DNA of 64,000 nt from an uncultured Alphaproteobacteria bacterium (GTDB taxonomy: Bacteria; Pseudomonadota; Alphaproteobacteria; UBA6615). The stretch spans positions 1-64,000 of the forward strand of contig CALSML010000026.1 of NCBI GenBank assembly GCA_943787445.1, given 5' to 3'. The first letter of the stretch is position 1. Every line of letters starts with the position of its first letter. Below are positions 1-9,917 of the stretch, one piece after another. The notes beneath the pieces are model-generated. The model was not told the DNA's origin. It worked only from the letters and a program-made list of their open reading frames with translations, and ran no database searches. The position numbers were made by a program, and so were the translations under genes.

Positions 1-467
1 CGATTGCAGGCGCTCGCGGGTCGGGCGGCGGTGGTGTCGGTCTTGAGCCACGGCTCGACCGAGGCGAGCTGGGCGTAGACGTGCTTCAGGTCCGGCACCA
101 GGTCCTTGACCACCGGCATGATGGGGCAGCGGATAGACGGCACGTCGCCCTTGCATCTCGTCGATGGCCTTGGTGCAGGCCAGCGTGTTGGTGCCGTCGA
201 TGTTCATCGCGCAGGACCCGCAAATCCCCTCGCGGCAGGAGCGCCGGAAGGTCAGGGTCGAGTCGATCTCGTTCTTGATCTTGATCAGCGCGTCCAGAAC
301 CATCGGGCCGCATTCGTCCATGTCGACTGAAGGTATCGAGCCTGCGGGTTCTCGTCGTCGTCCGGCGACCAGCGGTAGACCTTGAAGGTCCGCGGTCTTG
401 GCGTCGCCGGGTATGCCTTCTTGCCCGTCTTGACCTTGGAGTTCTTCGGCAGCGAGAATTCAGCCAT
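1..467 (-). CDS. sdhB: Succinate dehydrogenase iron-sulfur subunit, partial at window edge and frameshifted
   Basis: N-terminus [41 protein letters not shown] is SdhB-like; follows sdhA on the same strand; the rest is broken across frames. Confidence 0.85.
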
Positions 468-500
468 GGGTTTCTTCCTCTTATGCCGTCTGCCAGCGGC

Positions 501-2287
501 TTAGTAGACGCGCGCCTTGCGGCGCGATGTACTCGACCTCGTTGGTCAGGGTGTCAGTGTGCACGGGCGGTAGGTCGACGTCGCCTTGGTCTTCGATACC
601 AGGCCAGCGTATGCTTCATCCATTTCTCGTCGTCGCGATCCGGATAAGTCCTCGCGCGCATGGGCGCCGCGGCTTTCCTTGCGCGATTCGGCCGAGATCA
701 TGGTGACCGATCGCCTGGCCATCAGGTTGTCCAGCTCCAGCGTCTCCACCAGGTCCGAGTTCCAGATCAGCGAGCGGTCGTTGACCGACAGATCCTCGCA
801 TGCCCGAGGCATGCTCTGATCTTGCGTCACGCCTTCGTCCAGCAGCTCATCGGTGCGGAACACCGCGCAGTGATTTGCATGGCGCGCTGCATGTCGAGAC
901 GCGCGATTCGGCCGTCGCCGTATCGCCCTTGGCGTTGCGGAACGTGTCGAGCCGGGCGACCGCGTTGTCGCCGGCATCGCCGGGCAGTGGCTTTGCTGCT
1001 CGCCCTTGGGCACGGTCTCGGCCAGCGCGTAGGCCGGCCGCGCGGCCGAACACCACCAGATCGAGCAGCGAGTTGGAGCCCAGCCGGTTGGCGCCATGCA
1101 CCGAAACGCAGGCCGCCTCGCCGATCGCCATCAGGCCCGGGCAGACCGGTCCGGATCGCTCGGCGGTCGGGGCGAGCACCTCGCCGTGATAATTGGTCGG
1201 GATGCCGCCCATGTTGTAATGCACGGTCGGCAGCACCGGGATCGGCTCCTTGGTGACGTCGACGCCGGCGAAGATGCGTCGCGGTCTCGGAGATGCCCGG
1301 CAGCGCAGTTCGCCAGCACGTCCGGGTCCAGATGCTCGAGATGCAGAATGATGTGATCGCTGTTCGCGCCGACGCCGCGGCCTTCGCGGATCTCGATCGT
1401 CATCGAGCGGCTGACCACGTCGCGGACGCCAGATCCTTGGCGGTCGGCGCATAACGCTCCATGAAGCGTTCACCTTCGGAATTGGTGAGATAGCCGCCTT
1501 CGCCGCGCGCGCCCTCGGTGATCAGGCAGCCTGCGCCGTAAATGCCGGTCGGGTGGAACTGCACGAACTCCATATCCTGCAGCGGCAGGCCGGCGCGCGC
1601 ACCATGCCGTTGCCATCGCCGGTGCAGGTATGCGCCGAGGTGCAGGAGAAATAGGCGCGGCCATATCCGCCGGTCGCCAGCACCGTCTTGTGCGCCTGAA
1701 AGCGGTGCATGGTGCCGTCGTCCATGTTCCAGGCCATGACACGCCCGGCACTCGCCGTCTCGTCCATGATCAGGTCGATGGCGAAATACTCGATATAGAA
1801 TTCCGCGTGTTGCGCAGGCACTGCTGATAGAGCGTGTGCAGCATCGCGTGGCCGGTGCGGTCGGCCGCCGCGCAGGCGCGCTGGGCCGGTGCCTTCGCCG
1901 TAATCCGTGGTCATGGCCGCCGAACGGGCGCTGATAGATCTTGCCTTCTTCGGTGCGCGAGAAGGGCACGCCGTAATGCTCCAGCTCGATCACCGCCGGG
2001 ACGGCCTCGCGGCACATGTATTCGATGGCGTCCTGGTCGCCCAGCCAGTCCGAGCCCTTGACGGTGTCGTACATGTGCCAGCGCCAGTTCGTCCTCGCCC
2101 ATATTGCCGAGCGCGGCCGCGATCCCGCCCTGGGCGGCCACGGTGTGGAGCGGGTCGGAAAGACCTTGGTGATGCACGCGGTCTTCAGCCCTTCCAGGGT
2201 CATGCCCAGGGTGGCGCGCAGACCGGCGCCGCCGGCCCCGACCACGACGACGTCATAGGTATGATCGACGATCTCGTATGATTTCAT
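501..2287 (-). CDS. sdhA: Succinate dehydrogenase flavoprotein subunit, with several frameshifts
   Basis: [47 protein letters not shown] (FAD-binding); [21 protein letters not shown]; ends RVY*; pieces spread over three minus frames. Confidence 0.92.
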
Positions 2288-2298
2288 GGTCTTGTATC

Positions 2299-2682
2299 CT
2301 ATAGGGCGAGCTTGAGCACGGAGAACACGGCACCGACGCCGAGTACTAGGAAGATGAATTTCATCGTGATGAGCCAGCAGAATTTCCAGCCCTCGTGATG
2401 GATGTAATCCTCGACGACCACCTGGACGCCGAGCGCGGCGTGATAGAGGGTCGCGACGACCATCAGGATCACGGCGATGGCCACCAGGGGTTGCGCCAAC
2501 CATTCCGCCGTTTCGGCGTGTCCGGCGCCGGCGAGGCCGGCCACCGAGGCGACGAACCAGAGGATCAGGGGAACCAGCGCGATGGCGGTCAGGCGCTGCA
2601 TCCACCAGTGATGGACGCCCTCCTTTGCGGAGCCCATGCCGCGCACTCGGCCGAGATCGGTTCGCATGCTCTTGTCACTCAT
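2299..2682 (-). CDS. sdhD: Succinate dehydrogenase hydrophobic membrane anchor subunit
   Basis: 127 aa with three hydrophobic helices, located between sdhC and sdhA. Confidence 0.9.
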   Translation of the reverse strand: MSDKSMRTDLGRVRGMGSAKEGVHHWWMQRLTAIALVPLILWFVASVAGLAGAGHAETAEWLAQPLVAIAVILMVVATLYHAALGVQVVVEDYIHHEGWKFCWLITMKFIFLVLGVGAVFSVLKLAL

Positions 2683-2700
2683 ATCGGCATTCCTTCCCGG

Positions 2701-3084
2701 CTAGCCCGCGAGCCCGATGGCCCAGGCCACGGCTGTCAGCACAACGGAACCCGCGACGGTCGCCCAACCGGACTTGTAGGCGGTTTCAAGCTCGAAGCCA
2801 TAGCCGGCGTCCCAGAACAGATGCCGGATGCCGTTGCACAGATGAAAGAAAACCGCCCAGGAAAATCCCAAAAGGATCAGCAGGCCAAGCCAAGACCCCA
2901 TGATCCCCTGGACATAGACGAAGTAGTCGGGGCCCGCGCCGGCGGCGACAAGCCACCAGACCAGAACAATTGTCCCCACCGCCAGCGCGACACCCGTCGC
3001 CCGATGGGTAATCGACAGCACCGAGGTCAGCTGTGGCCGATAGACCTGCAGATGCGGGGAGAGCGGTCTGTTGTCGGTCGCCAT
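2701..3084 (-). CDS. sdhC: Succinate dehydrogenase cytochrome b556 subunit
   Basis: RPLSPHLQVYRPQLTSVLSITHRATGVAL motif; first gene of sdhCDAB. Confidence 0.92.
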   Translation of the reverse strand: MATDNRPLSPHLQVYRPQLTSVLSITHRATGVALAVGTIVLVWWLVAAGAGPDYFVYVQGIMGSWLGLLILLGFSWAVFFHLCNGIRHLFWDAGYGFELETAYKSGWATVAGSVVLTAVAWAIGLAG

Positions 3085-3198
3085 GAGACCCCCTGTCTGT
3101 AAAACAAAGATCGGAAGAAACCAGCCGATCTCGAAGCTTTGGTTACCATCTGCGTTCCGGCGGTCAGTTCTGCCAGACCAAGATGACGAAGAGGTTTG

Positions 3199-3227
3199 GA
3201 TGTAACCTGCCCGTACCGGTTCGTCAA
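3199..3227 (-). promoter_or_regulatory. Possible sigma70-type promoter for sdhCDAB
   Basis: Minus strand TTGACG, 17 nt spacer, TACATC; about 115 nt upstream of the sdhC start; the -10 match is weak. Confidence 0.3.
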
Positions 3228-4250
3228 TGTCACAGCGGGCCCAGGTCCTTGGATTTCAGGGAAATGTTTGACGAATTCTGATGTCCGGCCACGGCTCGCG
3301 CGGTCCGGATGTGGAAAACCTGTGGAGGGATTGTGATCAGTGTCCCGAGTTTTGCACAGAAATCTCTCTTTCAGTCGTGATTGCGCGTTGCTCGCCGGTG
3401 CCCGGGCGGCCGAACATAATGGCGCATTTATTGGCGTGTTGACGTGTCTCTCGTCAGGCCGGAATCACCGTTCGTGGGGGTTCAGGCATTGCGGAGCGGA
3501 CCCCGAGGGGCCGCACCGGAGGATTGAGGCGGGACGCCGGATTCGAGTGAAGGCCGTAAGGTCATTGCATGAAGATGGGGGAAGTCAGCAGACGAACAGG
3601 GTTCTTCGGAACCACTCCCCTCGGTGGAGGTTCGTCACAACGTCCGGGTGTCCGATGCGGGAAACCGTGTTTGGGCAGGCCGGGCAAAGCCAGTTCATCT
3701 GCGCCGCGTCAGGCCGTCTTCGGACGACCGGATCGTGACAGGGTGAAACGGCGGGGAAGGTATCGTCACGCAGGTGGCGGTCGTTCTGGCAGGGTTTTCC
3801 GTTCGCGGAGGATGCTGTCGGTGAAACAGGCTTCGGCCTGATTTTGCAGGAATGTCCGTTGCGCTCTGCTCCAGGCTCTCGCCGGCCAGGAATTCAGAGA
3901 TGGCGCACCAGGATGAAAAGGCTGCCTCCGGGTGGCTGGATTGGAACGGGGTGGCACAGTGGCAGGACCGGACCTAAGGTTTCGGGTTCCTTCGGGAACG
4001 CGGACAGGGTGGTGGAAACACCGCCAAGTTCGGAAGTGACGTCGGATGGACCGTATCGGCCAGGGGTATGTTCCATCGGTGAAGCTGAACGAAGCTTTCG
4101 TTGGTAGATGCAAAGGGTCTGAAGCACCGGGGGCAACTCTGGCGCAGGAAGATCGGGAAGGCGTCAGGCGTTGAGGGCTCCGCGTCCATGCACCTGGCGC
4201 CTTCTGCTTTTCGGCTGCAAGTTCGGCGCAGGTTATACTGGACCACAAAA

Positions 4251-4278
4251 AAAGCCCGGTGCTTTGGCACCGGGCTTT
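4251..4278 (+). terminator. Rho-independent terminator, potentially bidirectional
   Basis: AAAGCCCGGTGC-TTTG-GCACCGGGCTTT perfect stem with a U-tract on both strands. Confidence 0.88.
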
Positions 4279-4397
4279 TTGTCAGGCGTCAGAACCGGGC
4301 TCCGCATCCAGGCAAATGTATACTTCACGGGTATCAAGCCGGTTTCGCTTCGGTCAAACGAATTCTTGTGTACAGACGTGATTCCGTCGCATGAAGG

Positions 4398-5297
4398 TTG
4401 CCGATGGTCGGAATTCTCTCAATCCAGTCGCACGTGGCTTTCGGTCATGTAGGCAATGCTGCGGTGGCATTTCCGCTGCAGACGCTCGGTCATGACGTTT
4501 GGACGGTGCCGACGGCCGTGCTCTCCAACCATGCAGGTTACCGGGAAACCAGCGGCGCGGTTTTACCAGTCGAAACGGTTCGCGATCTTCTCAACGGGTT
4601 GATCCCACGCGGAGTGGACGCGAGATGTGAGCTGATCCTGTCGGGATATCTAGGTTCTGTTCCCGTCGGGAGGGCTGTTCTGGAGACCGTGGCGCAGTTT
4701 CGTGCGACCCGCAGTGATGTCCGGTATTGTTGTGACCCGGTTATCGGGGATCGTGACAGCGGTGCGTATGTCGCCGATGGACTGTCCGAATTTTTTCGTG
4801 ATGTGGCACTTCCCGCGGCGAATATTCTGACCCCGAATCTCTTCGAACTCGAATGTCTGACAGATTGTACGCCTGGCGCGCTTGAAGGGGCGGCTCCCGG
4901 AGAGGTCATCCGTGCGGCCCGGCATCTGCTCGCGCGCATGCAGCCGGGTGGTTGTGTTCTGGTGACCAGCGCCGCAATGCCGGGTGGCTTGCCGGATCAC
5001 ATCGCCATGCTGGCGATCGAGCCTGAAACGGCATGGGGCGTGGAGACTTCACGCTATGGCTTCACGATACCGCCCCATGGCGCCGGGGACCTGGTTGCAG
5101 CCTTGTTTGCCGCGAATTATGTGCAAACTGGTGATGCGGCTACGGCGCTGGGGGATTGTGCCGCACGGCTGCATGGGGTTTTCGCCCAGACTGCCCGATG
5201 TGATGGTGCCGAACTTGAACTGGTCGCTGCGCGGACCGGAATTGTATCTCCGGATCAGAAATTCGAGGTCAGGTCCCTCGAACCCCGTGGCGCGTAA
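4398..5297 (+). CDS. pdxY: Pyridoxal kinase (PdxY/PdxK family)
   Basis: ILSIQSHVAFGHVGNAAVAFPLQTLGHDVW..VLSNHAGY; CDPVIGD; ILTPNLFELE; GAGDLVAALF. Confidence 0.9.
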   Translation: MPMVGILSIQSHVAFGHVGNAAVAFPLQTLGHDVWTVPTAVLSNHAGYRETSGAVLPVETVRDLLNGLIPRGVDARCELILSGYLGSVPVGRAVLETVAQFRATRSDVRYCCDPVIGDRDSGAYVADGLSEFFRDVALPAANILTPNLFELECLTDCTPGALEGAAPGEVIRAARHLLARMQPGGCVLVTSAAMPGGLPDHIAMLAIEPETAWGVETSRYGFTIPPHGAGDLVAALFAANYVQTGDAATALGDCAARLHGVFAQTARCDGAELELVAARTGIVSPDQKFEVRSLEPRGA

Positions 5298-5391
5298 TTT
5301 GGCATGCGCGGGGAATCTGCTAAGAACGGGTGCAAGCTGGCTCGCGCGTGGGTGAGGGCAAAGTGAGTATAGGCAAACCAGCGGACAGTTC

Positions 5392-6066
5392 GTGACCGAC
5401 TACATTCTGATACAGGGCATCGTTTTTGGATTTTTCCTCGCCCTGCCGGTCGGGCCGGTCGGGGTGCTGTGCGTCCAGCGGACACTGGCTGAAGGTCGCA
5501 TGCATGGTCTCTTGTCGGGCCTTGGTGCGGCTTTTGGCGATGCCCTGTTCGGGGCTGTTGCGGCCTTCGGCATCAGCGCGGTCAAGGACTGGCTCGAAGC
5601 CCATCAGGAGGACCTGCGCATTGTTGGCGGCGTCATTCTTCTGGTTCTCGCCGCGCGGACGCTCTTGGGAAAAAGCGGTCACACCCTGCGAAGCTCGAAA
5701 CATGACGTCAATGAAAACCGGGTGGTCACTCATTCCCTGGTCAAGGATTTTGTCTCGACCTTCATGCTGGCAGTGACGAACCCGATCACCCTGATTGCCT
5801 TTGCCGGTCTGCTGGCGACGTTGGGCATCACAGAGGCCGGCGCTTCGGTTGGCAATGCCTCGATCCTCGTGGTGGGTGTGTTTGCGGGTTCGGCAGTCTG
5901 GTGGATTGCGATTTCGACCACCGCGGGCATTTTGCGACCTTTTGTCGATGGAACCTATCAGGCCTGGATGAACCGGGTTTCGGCGATGATCCTGCTTGGC
6001 TTCGGAATCTATGCGTTGCTGAGCGGTTTCGGGTTCACGCCCTTTATCTACAACCTGTTCGGTTAG
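5392..6066 (+). CDS. LysE family translocator
   Basis: FFLALPVGPVGVLCVQRTLAEGR..GLGAAFGDALFGAVAAFG; hydrophobic helices. Confidence 0.85.
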   Translation: MTDYILIQGIVFGFFLALPVGPVGVLCVQRTLAEGRMHGLLSGLGAAFGDALFGAVAAFGISAVKDWLEAHQEDLRIVGGVILLVLAARTLLGKSGHTLRSSKHDVNENRVVTHSLVKDFVSTFMLAVTNPITLIAFAGLLATLGITEAGASVGNASILVVGVFAGSAVWWIAISTTAGILRPFVDGTYQAWMNRVSAMILLGFGIYALLSGFGFTPFIYNLFG

Positions 6067-6503
6067 GCCGTTTCCGGCGCCCAGCCTGCGGGTGCGAGCT
6101 CCCAATATTTGAATTCAAACGCCGGCGATACGGTGCAGCCAACAAGGGTCCAGTTGCCGCGTGACACGGCCATTTGCCAGTGATTCGCCGGGATTGCTGC
6201 CTGCGGTCTCTGGCCGGCACCAAGGTCATTACCCAGTTCGATCGTGTGCGCCCGACCGTTGGGTGCGGCCGTCGAGAGCGCAAGAGGTGCCCTGCCATAC
6301 CAGTGCCAGATTTCGGCGGTGTCGATCACCCGGTGCCAGGCCGAAACTTCTCCGGCCGGCAGCAGATAGTAGATTGCCGAACAGGCACCGCGATGGGAGG
6401 CATCTCCATCACGGAAGGTCTCGATATAGTGACCCCCTTCCGGGTGAGGTTGCATGCCCAGCAGTCTGACCACGTCATCCGCGGAGAACCCCTCCAACGT
6501 CAC
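6063..6503 (-). CDS. Cupin domain protein (DUF985 family)
   Basis: LLGMQPHPEGGHYIETFRD..SAIYYLLPAGEVSAWHRVIDTAEIWHWYGRAPL. Confidence 0.88.
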   Translation of the reverse strand: MTLEGFSADDVVRLLGMQPHPEGGHYIETFRDGDASHRGACSAIYYLLPAGEVSAWHRVIDTAEIWHWYGRAPLALSTAAPNGRAHTIELGNDLGAGQRPQAAIPANHWQMAVSRGNWTLVGCTVSPAFEFKYWELAPAGWAPETA

Positions 6504-7108
6504 CCCTGGGCCTCAGGATCGGTCCCGGTCATGGAACTGCGTTGCGCGAAGGTCGCATACCATGTCGCGAGTTTGGGATGGGATGCACGCCAGTCGATTT
6601 CGGCGAAACGGAAGTCGCGATAACCGAGGGCACAGGCAACAGCAATCTGGCCGATGGTCACGGGGTCATCGAGATCAGATATCTCGCTCTCCAACTGGTT
6701 CAGCGCTTCGTCAACGGAGAGTTCCTGCCGGTCGACCAGTTTCTGTGCCACGGTATCGCCTTCATGGAACATGCCTTCCATGCGAATGAGCACGGAGGCG
6801 TCGAGAATGCCGTCCGCTGCGGCCAGCTGCCGAAGTGCGGTCCAGCGATCGGGTCCGGTAGCGGGATAAACCCTAGTGTCGCCCTGAGCGTCGAGATATT
6901 CGCAGACCACATTCGACTGATAGAGCGCAGGACCATCATCGCGGAGCAGGGCCGGGACCTTGCCGACCGGGTTAACGTCGCGATACCCGTTCGGGTCGGC
7001 CCAGGGGTTGATTTCTTCCATTTCGATCCTGTCCGCCAGACCGGTTTCGATGACTGTTGCACGTGCCTTGCGGGCATAGGGAGAGGCGCCGGAATAAATC
7101 AGTTTCAT
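6500..7108 (-). CDS. Glutathione S-transferase family protein
   Basis: MKLIYSGASPYARKARATVIETGL..NPVGKVPALLRDDGPALYQSNVVCEYLD. Confidence 0.88.
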   Translation of the reverse strand: MKLIYSGASPYARKARATVIETGLADRIEMEEINPWADPNGYRDVNPVGKVPALLRDDGPALYQSNVVCEYLDAQGDTRVYPATGPDRWTALRQLAAADGILDASVLIRMEGMFHEGDTVAQKLVDRQELSVDEALNQLESEISDLDDPVTIGQIAVACALGYRDFRFAEIDWRASHPKLATWYATFAQRSSMTGTDPEAQG

Positions 7109-7205
7109 CAGAAGTCCTTTCGGTCGTTTGGCTGCGACCTGAGCTTGGGTTGCGGTGAGTATATGGTGCCGTATCGTCCTTCGTCACCTGTGGTAACGTC
7201 CACAG

Positions 7206-7955
7206 ATGTCGCTCGATGTTGTCGATATTCGCGATTTTTACGCGACCAGTCTGGGGATCGCCGCGCGCCGTATGGTCCGCCGTCAGTTGCGTGCCTTGTG
7301 GCCGGATGTGTCCGGGATGACTGTTCTCGGTTTTGGCTATGCCACACCCTATTTGCACACCTTCATGAATGAAGCAGACCGGGTCTGCGCCGTCATGCCG
7401 AACCGGATGGGGGTGTTGCCATGGCCCGACCGGACAGCCGGCGAACAAAACCTCGCCATGGTTGCGCGCGAGGATGAAATCCCCCTGCCGGACCTCTCGG
7501 TCAACCGTATACTGATGGTACATGGTCTCGAATCCACGGAGAATGCCCGACAATTGTTGCGCGAAATGTGGCGGGTGCTGTCGGATGGTGGTCGTCTGAT
7601 TGTCGTGGTCCCCAATCGGCGTTCGATCTGGGCGCGTGGGGATCACACGCCCTATGGGCATGGGCATCCGTATTCGATGGAGCAGCTCAACCGCATTCTA
7701 CGCCAATCCATGTTCACGCCGGTGCATGAGCATCGCGCATTGTTTTTCCCGCCCTCCCGGCGACGGTTTTGGCTGACAGCTGCGCCTGCATGGGAACGAC
7801 TGGGCGAACGGTGGTTCAGCCCGTTGGGTGGGGTCGCGATCGTGGAGGCTACGAAGCAAATCTACGGCGGCGAAGTGGCAGGTCAGAAACAGCGCCGGCA
7901 CGCCTATGCGCAGGCACCGGCCGGGCAGGTCGTGCGCGAATCTATTTCCGGGTGA
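7206..7955 (+). CDS. Class I SAM-dependent methyltransferase
   Basis: TVLGFGYATPYL; LPLPDLSVNRILMVHGLE; REMWRVLSDGGRLIVVVPNRRS. Confidence 0.82.
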   Translation: MSLDVVDIRDFYATSLGIAARRMVRRQLRALWPDVSGMTVLGFGYATPYLHTFMNEADRVCAVMPNRMGVLPWPDRTAGEQNLAMVAREDEIPLPDLSVNRILMVHGLESTENARQLLREMWRVLSDGGRLIVVVPNRRSIWARGDHTPYGHGHPYSMEQLNRILRQSMFTPVHEHRALFFPPSRRRFWLTAAPAWERLGERWFSPLGGVAIVEATKQIYGGEVAGQKQRRHAYAQAPAGQVVRESISG

Positions 7956-8574
7956 TCACGAAGACGGCCTGCTCGGTCAGCAGGTTCGACCAATGGCCGA
8001 TCCGGCCCCGCGTGTTCGCCTTGCCGTTCCCATCGATGGTCACGATCCGTTCGGTCTTCAGGCCCAATTCGGCCAGAAGGTCGGTGAAGTCGGTAAGCGT
8101 GAAGAACCGGATGTTCGGGGATTCGTACCATGTATAGGGCAGGCTTTCGGAGTTCGGGCTGCGGCCCTGAAAGGCCAGACCGGCGCGGATGCGCCAATAG
8201 CCGAAATTCGGAAAGCTGACCACGGCGCAGCGGCCGATGCGCAGCATCTCATGCAGCACGCCTTTCACGTCGAAGATGGCGGGCAGGGTCTGGGACAGGA
8301 TCACATAGTCGAATGCATTGTCAGGGTAGTTGTGCAAATCCGTCTGGGCATCGCCCTGGACCACCGCCAGACCGCGCGACACGCAGCCATTCACGCCTTC
8401 CTGACCCAGCTCGATTCCGCGCCCATCCACCTGCCGGTCGTGTACCAGCAGGTCGAGCAGAATGCCGTCGCCGCAGCCGACATCGAGCACGCGGCTGCCC
8501 GGTGTGATCATCTCGGCAATGAGTTGCTGATCGACACGAATGCGCGCGGCATTGTTGGTTTCGCTCGGCGTCAT
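7942..8574 (-). CDS. metW: Methionine biosynthesis protein MetW
   Basis: [17 protein letters not shown]-type motif, [23 protein letters not shown]; adjacent to metX. Confidence 0.93.
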   Translation of the reverse strand: MTPSETNNAARIRVDQQLIAEMITPGSRVLDVGCGDGILLDLLVHDRQVDGRGIELGQEGVNGCVSRGLAVVQGDAQTDLHNYPDNAFDYVILSQTLPAIFDVKGVLHEMLRIGRCAVVSFPNFGYWRIRAGLAFQGRSPNSESLPYTWYESPNIRFFTLTDFTDLLAELGLKTERIVTIDGNGKANTRGRIGHWSNLLTEQAVFVITRK

Positions 8575-9773
8575 GACGGGCCTGCCAGCTTGCGTTGGTC
8601 GGCGGCACCACGCAGGAACCCGGCGAGAATTCGAAAGAACTCCGGCTCGTTCAGAAGGAACGCGTCGTGACCGGATTCGGTTTCGATTTCCACGAAACTG
8701 ACAGAGGCCGCGACGGCGTTCAGGGCGTGCACAATCCGACGGGACTCGCTTGTCGGGAACAGCCAGTCCGAGGTGAAGCTGATCAGACAGAATCGCACCG
8801 GCGAATTCTCGAAGGCGGGGGGGAGGCTGTCATTGTATTCGGCCGCCAGATCGAAGTAGTCCATGGCGCGGGTGATATACAGATAGGAGTTCGCATCGAA
8901 CCGCTCTACGAACGAGCGGCCCTGATGGCGCAGATAACTCTCAATCTGGAAATCCGCATCGAAGCCGAATGTGATCGCCTGACGATCCTGCAGGTTCCGT
9001 CCAAATTTGGTGTGCAGCGCGGAACCCGAAAGATAGGTGATATGGGCAGCCATACGCGCCACCGCGAGCCCGCGCTCGGGTGCATCATTGTCATTGTAGT
9101 AGTCGCCGCCAGCCCATTTGGGGTCTGCCATGATGGCCTGGCGCCCCACCTCGTGAAAGGCGATGTTCTGTGCTGAATGACGGGCCGCGCCCGCGATGGG
9201 GATCGCGCAATAGACCATTTCGGGATAGCGGGAGGCCCATTCCAGCGTCTGCATGGCGCCCATCGAGCCGCCGATCACGGCGAAGAGCTGGGTGATTCCC
9301 AGATGTTCGACTACGAGCCTCTGGGCGGCCACCATGTCGGTGATGGTAATCAGGGGGAAATTCAGTCCGAACTGCGCGCCGGTGCGCGGATCAATGTCCT
9401 TTGGTCCGGCCGAGCCCATGCAGCCGGCCAGCACGTTCACGCAGATGACAAAGTAGTCATCGGTGTTGATGGTCAGGCCCGGGCCGACAAGGCGTTCCCA
9501 CCATCCCGGGCGTCCGGTCACCGGGTGGGATTCAGCGACATACTGATCACCGGTCAGGGCATGGCACACCAGAATGGCATTCGACTTGTCTGCGTTGAGC
9601 TCTCCATAGGTCTGATAGGCCACCGTGAAGGGCCCAAGCAGCTGGCTGGAGACGAGACGCATGGGGTCTTCTGCGCCCAGCACGAGGCGGTGCCCGGGCA
9701 GATCCGTGACTGCAGGTTCCACTGCGATGCTTTCGCCGGTGTTACCGACACCGTCATGTGTGTTTGTTGTCAT
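8571..9773 (-). CDS. metX: Homoserine O-acetyltransferase
   Basis: [59 protein letters not shown]. Confidence 0.95.
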   Translation of the reverse strand: MTTNTHDGVGNTGESIAVEPAVTDLPGHRLVLGAEDPMRLVSSQLLGPFTVAYQTYGELNADKSNAILVCHALTGDQYVAESHPVTGRPGWWERLVGPGLTINTDDYFVICVNVLAGCMGSAGPKDIDPRTGAQFGLNFPLITITDMVAAQRLVVEHLGITQLFAVIGGSMGAMQTLEWASRYPEMVYCAIPIAGAARHSAQNIAFHEVGRQAIMADPKWAGGDYYNDNDAPERGLAVARMAAHITYLSGSALHTKFGRNLQDRQAITFGFDADFQIESYLRHQGRSFVERFDANSYLYITRAMDYFDLAAEYNDSLPPAFENSPVRFCLISFTSDWLFPTSESRRIVHALNAVAASVSFVEIETESGHDAFLLNEPEFFRILAGFLRGAADQRKLAGPS

Positions 9774-9830
9774 ATTCGTGAGTGCTGTTGGGCTCGTGCC
9801 GCATCGTCAAGGGCTGATGCAACTTTGCCA

Positions 9831-9860
9831 TAGCTAGGTGGCGTGCGTGAGGGGTGTCAA
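9831..9860 (-). promoter_or_regulatory. Possible sigma70 promoter for metXW
   Basis: Minus strand TTGACA, 18 nt spacer, TAGCTA; about 60 nt upstream of metX. Confidence 0.4.
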
Positions 9861-9917
9861 CGTTTTCTTTGCCAAAATTCCGCCTTAGGGATACAAGCTT
9901 AGCCGGTTTTTCCCCGG

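Noticed and set aside
81-2258. Many ORFs antisense to sdhA/sdhB in the ORF track
   Set aside because: Shadow ORFs expected from high GC opposite a strongly conserved coding strand; no family signal.
3340-4394. Several 80-160 aa ORFs on both strands between sdhC and pdxY
   Set aside because: Overlapping, low-complexity, Pro/Arg/Ser-rich translations with no recognisable family; treated as non-coding.
9774-9915. SAM-II riboswitch upstream of metX
   Set aside because: The leader is too short and lacks the consensus pseudoknot words.
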